Source: Oscillospiraceae bacterium
GTDB lineage: Bacteria; Bacillota; Clostridia; Oscillospirales; Ruminococcaceae
DNA: 9,777 nt
Assembly (NCBI GenBank): GCA_031285945.1
Contig: JAITVF010000136.1
Coordinates: forward strand, 1-9,777
Reading direction: 5' to 3'
Under the pieces are notes generated by a model. It did no database searches. It saw only the letters and a program-made list of their open reading frames with translations, and was not told the origin of the DNA. Made by a program: the position numbers and the translations under genes. Positions 6,102-9,777 of the stretch are shown one piece after another; the first letter of the stretch is position 1; every line of letters begins with the position of its first letter.

Positions 6102-6330
6102 GTGCGGCCGTCAATAATTTTAAGCTTTCGGCGCCCGGTAACGGCCTTAAATAAAAAAAGTAGAAATTTGTTGTACTTAATGCAGTGAAATACAAAATTC
6201 GACACACTTAGTTAGATGAAAAGGGAAGTTATGGTGTTTTTTAAATTTGAGCCAGTAACAGCGCTTTTTTAGCAATTTTGGCAAAAGTCTTATAAATCGC
6301 ATTGTTTTGCGGTTTTCCAGCAAGCAACCA

Positions 6331-6359
6331 TTGACTTTGACCGGTCACTCTATTATACT
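6331..6359 (+). promoter_or_regulatory. Sigma-A promoter for the flgB operon
   Basis: TTGACT (6331-6336) and TATACT (6354-6359) are separated by 17 nt; each hexamer matches the housekeeping consensus at 5 of 6 positions. It faces flgB, whose start codon is 360 nt beyond the -10 box, and is the best promoter seen in the region. A start site near 6366 is expected. Confidence 0.7.
6338..6347. promoter_or_regulatory. Operator-like palindrome TGACCGGTCA within the promoter spacer
   Basis: TGACCGGTCA is a perfect 10-bp palindrome lying wholly between the -35 and -10 boxes of the predicted flgB promoter, a classic position for a repressor site. Its 8-bp core GACCGGTC recurs at 2290-2297 in the gap between flgL and the DUF6470 gene. 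No regulator gene is in the window. Confidence 0.4.
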
Positions 6360-6365
6360 GTAATT

Positions 6366-6380
6366 CCCTCGGAACGAGGG
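6366..6380 (+). promoter_or_regulatory. Hairpin with GGA near its loop at the predicted 5' end of the flgB mRNA
   Basis: CCCTCG (6366-6371) pairs with CGAGGG (6375-6380). Read with a 5-bp stem, the loop is GGAAC, placing GGA in the loop as preferred by CsrA. The hairpin begins about 7 nt after the -10 box, so it would sit at the very 5' end of the transcript. Confidence 0.5.
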
Positions 6381-6506
6381 GGCCCTGTTTAGCAAGCCCG
6401 CCGCTCTGTGCCGATTGCACCCGATACACAACTGCGATACCCGGCGAGAATTTGATATTTTTTACATTTTATCCATTTTTTATCTGCTTTTTCGCAATAT
6501 TTGGTG

Positions 6507-6560
6507 CTTCAGCCGCATTTATTTTTTCGGCCGGCAATCAGCGGGCTGAATGCGGCGAAG
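6507..6560 (+). promoter_or_regulatory. Alternative stem-loops in the flgB leader
   Basis: CTTC-A-GCCGCATT (6507-6519) can pair with AATGCGGC-GAAG (6549-6560), giving 12 bp with one bulged A. The same left arm, TTCAGCCGC (6508-6516), can instead pair with GCGGGCTGAA (6541-6550), giving 9 bp with one bulged G. The two pairings exclude each other. No T-run follows directly, so a simple attenuator is not evident. Confidence 0.5.
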
Positions 6561-6718
6561 AGCAGGAATATATCTCTTATTCTTACAACTTACGGCAAGG
6601 TTATTCTCCAAATTAATGCTTCACTCTCTGTTTACAGTTACGCTACACACTCAAAATACAAATCCGGTAAACTGACTCTTCGTTGACCCGGCCACAGAAT
6701 TCAGGAGGTAAGCAATCA

Positions 6719-7111
6719 ATGTTCACTCAATCAGTTTCCTCGGCCGCGCTTGAAAAGGCCATGTCGGCTACATGGCAAAAGGCTGAGCTTATAACCCACA
6801 ATATCGCCAACGAGGATACCCCGGGCTACAAGGCCAAGCGCCTCGAGTTCGAAAGCCTGCTGGGGGCGGCCATGGAGAGCAATATGAGGGCCACCGCCTT
6901 TGACAAAACCTCGAGAATCTCGCGGATCAACAACCTGCAGCCAGTCGTCTACTCAGACGACAGCCACGAGGTGAGGATAGACGGCAACAACGTGGATATC
7001 GATTCCGAGCAGATGGAGCTCGCCAGAACCCAGATTCAGTATCAGGCCCTGCGCGACCGGGTAAGCGGGCACTATTCGCTGCTCAAGTACGCTATCTCTG
7101 GCGGAAGATAA
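6719..7111 (+). CDS. flgB: FlgB, flagellar proximal rod protein
   Basis: FlgB is the first rod component on the MS-ring side, exported through the flagellar type III apparatus. The 130-residue product carries the rod signature ITHNIANEDTPGYKAKRLEFESLL (about residues 25-48) and the C-terminal helix VDIDSEQMELARTQIQYQALRDRVSGHYSLLKYAISGGR, both typical of FlgB, and it has normal length. The frame is open from a TTG at 6683, but the ATG at 6719 with AGGAGG 10 nt upstream is the obvious start. It heads the plus-strand operon behind a long leader. The flgC ribosome binding site overlaps its stop codon (TAAAGGAGG), implying coupled translation. Confidence 0.96.
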   Translation: MFTQSVSSAALEKAMSATWQKAELITHNIANEDTPGYKAKRLEFESLLGAAMESNMRATAFDKTSRISRINNLQPVVYSDDSHEVRIDGNNVDIDSEQMELARTQIQYQALRDRVSGHYSLLKYAISGGR

Positions 7112-7125
7112 AGGAGGAATGAACC

Positions 7126-7575
7126 GTGGCGTTTTTAAGCTCTCTTGACATTGCCGGCTCCGGCATCACCGCCCAGAAAAAGCGGATGGACATTATAACC
7201 GAGAACATTGTAAACCGCGAGACCACAAGAACCGAGGAGGGCGGCCCCTACAGAAGGAAGCTCGCCGTATTCAGGGAGATCGAGGGCCAGAACACCTCGT
7301 TTACCAAAATGATAAACGGCAGTCTGCGAAAGCAGGGCGGCTCTAAGGGCGGCGTGATGGTGAGCGAGATAATCGAGGACGATTCCGAGCTCATTCCGGT
7401 GTACGACCCCACCCACCCCGACGCGAACGAGGAAGGCTACGTGATGATGCCCAACGTAGACACCACCACCGAGATGGTGGACGCCATGGCGGCCTCGCGT
7501 TCCTACTCCGCCAACATAGCGGCCTTCGAGGCCATAAAGTCCATGGCCCGCGAGGCCCTCGAGCTGGGCAAATAA
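7126..7575 (+). CDS. flgC: FlgC, flagellar proximal rod protein
   Basis: FlgC works with FlgB, FlgF and FliE in the proximal rod. The 149-residue product begins MAFLSSLDIAGSGITAQKKRMDIITENIVNRETTRTEEGGPYRRK. This matches the family, although the usual N-I-A-N-x-x-T-T-R-T box is N-I-V-N-R-E-T-T-R-T, with Val for Ala at residue 29. The middle has VYDPTHPDANEEGYVMMPNVDTTTEMVDAMAASRSYSANIAAFEAIKSM, diagnostic of FlgC. The start is GTG at 7126, with AAAGGAGG 8 nt upstream; the first ATG downstream would cut off the conserved N-terminus. It is 14 nt from flgB and 23 nt from fliE. Confidence 0.96.
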   Translation: MAFLSSLDIAGSGITAQKKRMDIITENIVNRETTRTEEGGPYRRKLAVFREIEGQNTSFTKMINGSLRKQGGSKGGVMVSEIIEDDSELIPVYDPTHPDANEEGYVMMPNVDTTTEMVDAMAASRSYSANIAAFEAIKSMAREALELGK

Positions 7576-7598
7576 CAAATAGGGAGAATACTTGAATT

Positions 7599-7895
7599 AT
7601 GAATATAGCCTCTGTGAGCTCTTACCCCCTTCAAACCTCCTCGGTGCCGGGCGCCGGAGCAAAGGAAGCCTCGGGCCTAAGCTTTAAGAGCATCTTCGGC
7701 GACGCGCTTTCGGAGCTAAACGCGGCCAACGCCCAAAAGGAGCAGGATACCATCGCCCTCGCCACCGGCAACGTCGACGATATCGCGGCCATAAGCGCAA
7801 ACTCCCTCAAGGCCGAGACCATGACCCAGCTGCTGGTCCAGGTGCGCAACAGCCTTTTGGACAGCTACCAGGAGATAATGCGCCTCAACGTTTAA
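7599..7895 (+). CDS. fliE: FliE, MS ring-rod junction protein
   Basis: FliE links the FliF ring to the rod and is among the first substrates exported. The 98-residue product has an unstructured Ser/Ala-rich N-terminus, then FKSIFGDALSELNAANAQKEQDTIALATGNVDDIAAI (about 29-65), and ends in the family's best conserved part, LKAETMTQLLVQVRNSLLDSYQEIMRLNV. The ATG at 7599 has only a distant AGGGAG about 12 nt upstream; the TTG at 7592 is out of frame. The flgC-fliE-fliF order matches Bacillus and Clostridium early flagellar operons. Confidence 0.95.
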   Translation: MNIASVSSYPLQTSSVPGAGAKEASGLSFKSIFGDALSELNAANAQKEQDTIALATGNVDDIAAISANSLKAETMTQLLVQVRNSLLDSYQEIMRLNV

Positions 7896-7974
7896 ACGGC
7901 TCAAAAGAAAAAACAAAAAAACCGCGGCCATGAATTTTTGGCGGCGCAACCATTATAAATACGAGGTTGAGTGA

Positions 7975-9519
7975 ATGAGAGAGGGATTTGTTAATTTCTG
8001 GAGCGGCCTCAGGGACTGGTGGACGGGCAAGTCCAAAAGCGTCCGGATCCTTCTGCTGGGAAGCCTTGCCTTTATATTGGGCGCCTCGCTCTTTATTACC
8101 ATGCTGCTTGGCCGCTCAGACTACATAGTGCTTTACAACAACCTGACCTCGGCGGAATATATGGAGATACTCGCAAAGCTCGAAACCGCCGGAATTGCCG
8201 CAAAGGTTGAAAACAACAGCCTTTTAGTCTCCGCCGAGCAGGAAAGCGCCGCCAGAATGCAGCTCGCGGTCAGCAACTACCCCGACTCGGGCTTTGGCTA
8301 CGATACCTTTGCCCTGGGCGGCGGGCTTACCTCCACCCAGTACCAGCAGCAGCGCTACGACACCTTTCAGCTCCAGGAGAGGATCGAGGCCTCTATACGC
8401 ACCTTCCCCGAGATATACGACGCCCACGTTACCATAGCCATGCCCGAGACCAGCTCCTTTGTGCTGGCGGACGACAAGCAGCCGCCGAGCGTGGCCATCA
8501 AGCTTGAAAAAAACCCCGGCCAGTCGGTAACGGCCGAGCAGGTGCAGGGCATACTAAACCTGGTGCGCACCTCGGTGACGGGGCTCACCGAAGATAACAT
8601 CTCAATAGTCGACGAGCAGGGCGACATGAAGTACCTTCTTGGCACGGGCGGGTATTCCTCCCGCCTCACCCTTATGGAGGAGATTAACGAAACGATTCGC
8701 CGCCGCGTGCTCAATATGCTGGTTCCCATCTATGGCGAAAGCGGCGTCCGCGTTCAGGTCAACTCTGAGCTCGACACCAGCCAGAAGAGCAGCGAGGTTA
8801 CCACCTATTCCCCCATCGACCCCGAGAACCCCGCCCTTCAGATCAAGGATTACGACGAATCGGAATACCAGCGCACCACCGACGGCACTGTGGCCCAGGG
8901 GGTTCCCGGCGCCAACGACAACACAAACGTGCCCCAATACTCGGCCGAAATAGCCGACGACGGCACCGGCTCCTACTACTACAACCATCTTATTAACGAT
9001 TATCTTGTAAACAGCACCCGCGAGCAGATCGTAAAGGACGGCTACGAGATAGTGGGGATGAGCATGTCCATCCTCATCGACGCCGACACGCTCCCCAACG
9101 GTCAGCGCGACCAGATTCTCGATCTCGCCGCCAGCGCCTCGGGCGTTCTTACCGACAACATCTCGGTGCAGAACATCCGCTTCGCCCAGGCCCCCGCTGC
9201 CGAGCCCGAGTCGATCATAAGCGCCCCCAACCGCCTGTGGCTTATCATAGCTATCTGCCTCGCGGCGCTCATGCTCCTCATTATCCTCATCCTCGCCATG
9301 GCAAGCCGCAAAAAGAAGCAGCAGCAGCAAGAGGACGATACCGACGTTTTGGTCTACGAGGAATCCCTCATGGATCTCATGGACCGCCAGGAGGAGTTCG
9401 AGCCGATTCAAATACCCGAAACCCAGGAGCAAAAGCTCAGAGCCCAGATCAAGGACCTTGCCGATACCGACCCCGAAATCGTAGCCCAGCTTATAAAGAC
9501 CTGGCTTCTCAGCGCTTAA
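7975..9519 (+). CDS. fliF: FliF, flagellar MS-ring protein
   Basis: FliF forms the membrane ring on which the motor switch and export gate are built. The 514-residue product has a first membrane helix at about 24-45 (RILLLGSLAFILGASLFITMLL) and the ring-building YscJ/FliF domain from about 47 to 215, including YIVLYNNLTSAEYMEILAKLETAGI, SNYPDSGFGYDTFA and ASIRTFPEIYDAHVTIAMPE. The FliF C-terminal domain follows at about 230-400, then a second membrane helix (LWLIIAICLAALMLLIILILAMA, about 421-443). The short cytoplasmic tail ends DTDPEIVAQLIKTWLLSA, the FliG-binding segment. It is slightly shorter than many homologues. The ATG at 7975 has GAGG 8 nt upstream. Confidence 0.97.
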   Translation: MREGFVNFWSGLRDWWTGKSKSVRILLLGSLAFILGASLFITMLLGRSDYIVLYNNLTSAEYMEILAKLETAGIAAKVENNSLLVSAEQESAARMQLAVSNYPDSGFGYDTFALGGGLTSTQYQQQRYDTFQLQERIEASIRTFPEIYDAHVTIAMPETSSFVLADDKQPPSVAIKLEKNPGQSVTAEQVQGILNLVRTSVTGLTEDNISIVDEQGDMKYLLGTGGYSSRLTLMEEINETIRRRVLNMLVPIYGESGVRVQVNSELDTSQKSSEVTTYSPIDPENPALQIKDYDESEYQRTTDGTVAQGVPGANDNTNVPQYSAEIADDGTGSYYYNHLINDYLVNSTREQIVKDGYEIVGMSMSILIDADTLPNGQRDQILDLAASASGVLTDNISVQNIRFAQAPAAEPESIISAPNRLWLIIAICLAALMLLIILILAMASRKKKQQQQEDDTDVLVYEESLMDLMDRQEEFEPIQIPETQEQKLRAQIKDLADTDPEIVAQLIKTWLLSA

Positions 9520-9529
9520 AAATTATAAC

Positions 9530-9545
9530 CGGCGAGTACTCGCCG
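9530..9545. repeat. Perfect 16-bp palindrome between fliF and fliG
   Basis: CGGCGAGTACTCGCCG reads the same on both strands and folds in RNA as a 6-bp GC-rich stem with a GTAC loop. It lies 10 nt after the fliF stop, and no T-run follows directly (CCGTTAACCC). It may be an intercistronic processing or mRNA stability hairpin rather than a terminator. Confidence 0.5.
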
Positions 9546-9595
9546 CCGTTAACCCATAAACCTGTTTTTCGATCACTGAGTGGAGGGAATTGCGT

Positions 9596-9777
9596 ATGCC
9601 CGCTTTAACCGAATCCCAAAAGGCCGCAACCGTTATAATATCTCTTGGCTCCGAAATCGCGGCGTCGGTTTACAAGTTCCTCAGCGAGGAAGAAATCGAA
9701 AAGCTCACCTACGAAATCGCCCGAATCCAAAAGCTTGGAAGCGACGACGTAGAGAGCATACTCAACGACTTTTACTC
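9596..9777 (+). CDS. fliG: FliG, flagellar motor switch protein, N-terminal part (3' end outside window)
   Basis: FliG sits on the cytoplasmic face of the MS ring, binds the FliF tail with its N-terminal domain and takes part in torque generation and direction switching. Only the first 60 residues are present: MPALTESQKAATVIISLGSEIAASVYKFLSEEEIEKLTYEIARIQKL and on. The pattern of LT-x-x-QKAA-x-x-x-x-SLG followed by an LSEEEIE-x-x-x-x-EIA helix is characteristic of the FliG N-terminal domain. The ATG at 9596 follows GGAGGG by 8 nt; an in-frame TTG at 9590 would add two residues and is less likely. It follows fliF by 76 nt, the order seen in Bacillus. Confidence 0.95.
   Translation, partial: MPALTESQKAATVIISLGSEIAASVYKFLSEEEIEKLTYEIARIQKLGSDDVESILNDFY

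Larger units (their letters stand above)
6006..6718. other. Divergent control region between flgM and flgB (713 nt, no gene)
   Basis: This stretch is clearly more AT-rich than the coding DNA on either side and holds no gene I can support. From left to right it contains the flgM ribosome binding site and leader stem-loop (6025-6060), a sigma-28-like promoter facing left (6075-6101), and an AT-rich segment with no recognised element (6110-6330). It then has a sigma-A promoter facing right (6331-6359), a GGA-loop hairpin (6366-6380), and alternative stem-loops (6507-6560). From 6565 to 6700 I see little structure before the flgB ribosome binding site (AGGAGG, 6703-6708). I found no match by eye to the c-di-GMP-I riboswitch core known from some clostridial flagellar leaders. 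Confidence 0.8.

Noticed and set aside
6002..6205. 67-codon minus-strand frame overlapping the flgM start
   Set aside because: It runs through the predicted sigma-28 promoter and leader hairpin, has no recognised similarity, and overlaps the flgM start in another frame.
6631..6660. Second sigma-A-like promoter nearer flgB (TTTACA then AAATAC)
   Set aside because: The -10 candidate matches the consensus at only 2-3 of 6 positions, much poorer than the pair at 6331-6359.
6501..6686. 61-codon plus-strand frame upstream of flgB
   Set aside because: It starts at TTG without a ribosome binding site, has no recognisable domain, and covers the structured leader.
6360..6718. c-di-GMP riboswitch in the flgB leader, as in some clostridial flagellar operons
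   Set aside because: I searched by eye for the conserved GEMM-I core and the class II pattern and found neither. A covariance-model search would be decisive.
7930..7974. 14-codon frame (MNFWRRNHYKYEVE) ending directly before the fliF ATG
   Set aside because: The TGA abuts the fliF start, which looks like a leader peptide, but there is no ribosome binding site and such a short frame is easily chance.
8602..9432. Long minus-strand frame (276 codons) opposite fliF
   Set aside because: It lies antisense to the conserved fliF coding sequence and is low-complexity (Gly/Val/Leu-rich), as expected from a shadow of GC-rich codons.
1..9777. CRISPR arrays, tRNA/rRNA genes, insertion sequences, prophage or defence genes
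   Set aside because: No regularly spaced repeats, RNA gene signatures, transposase motifs or other accessory genes were seen; apart from mscS, the window is a flagellar cluster.

Overview
The window is a stretch of a flagellar gene cluster from what looks like a Gram-positive, clostridia-like Firmicute. Three things point that way. Most genes have strong GGAGG-type ribosome binding sites. The gene order flgM-flgN-flgK-flgL-DUF6470-fliW-csrA is the one known from Bacillus and many Clostridia. The FliW/CsrA pair and a DUF6470 (YviE-like) protein are also typical of that group. The coding DNA is fairly GC-rich, with frequent ATA, AGA and AGG codons. I cannot name a genus.

Layout: (1) Positions 2-571, plus strand: the 3' part of an MscS-family mechanosensitive channel gene. 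(2) Positions 572-882: a convergent intergenic region with five stem-loops, at least two of them good terminator candidates. (3) Positions 883-6005, minus strand, read right to left: flgM, flgN, flgK, flgL, a DUF6470 gene, fliW and csrA. This is the late operon: anti-sigma factor, export chaperone, hook-filament junction proteins, and the translational control pair for flagellin. (4) Positions 6006-6718: a gene-free, AT-rich divergent control region. It holds a sigma-28-like promoter facing flgM, a near-consensus sigma-A promoter facing flgB, and a predicted flgB leader of about 350 nt with several stem-loops. (5) Positions 6719-9777, plus strand: flgB, flgC, fliE, fliF and the 5' end of fliG. 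This is the start of the early operon for rod, MS ring and switch.

Together the two divergent operons span the assembly order. FliF, FliG, FliE, FlgB and FlgC build the basal body. FlgM holds sigma-28 until the hook is complete, FlgN escorts FlgK and FlgL, and FliW and CsrA tune flagellin translation. In Bacillus the flagellin gene hag follows csrA; here that place is taken by terminators and a convergent mscS, so flagellin must be encoded elsewhere.

No clearly new biological system was found. The most interesting material is regulatory: a perfect palindrome inside the flgB promoter spacer, a hairpin with GGA in its loop at the predicted 5' end of the flgB transcript, a pair of mutually exclusive stem-loops in the flgB leader, and a repeated terminator-like module after csrA.
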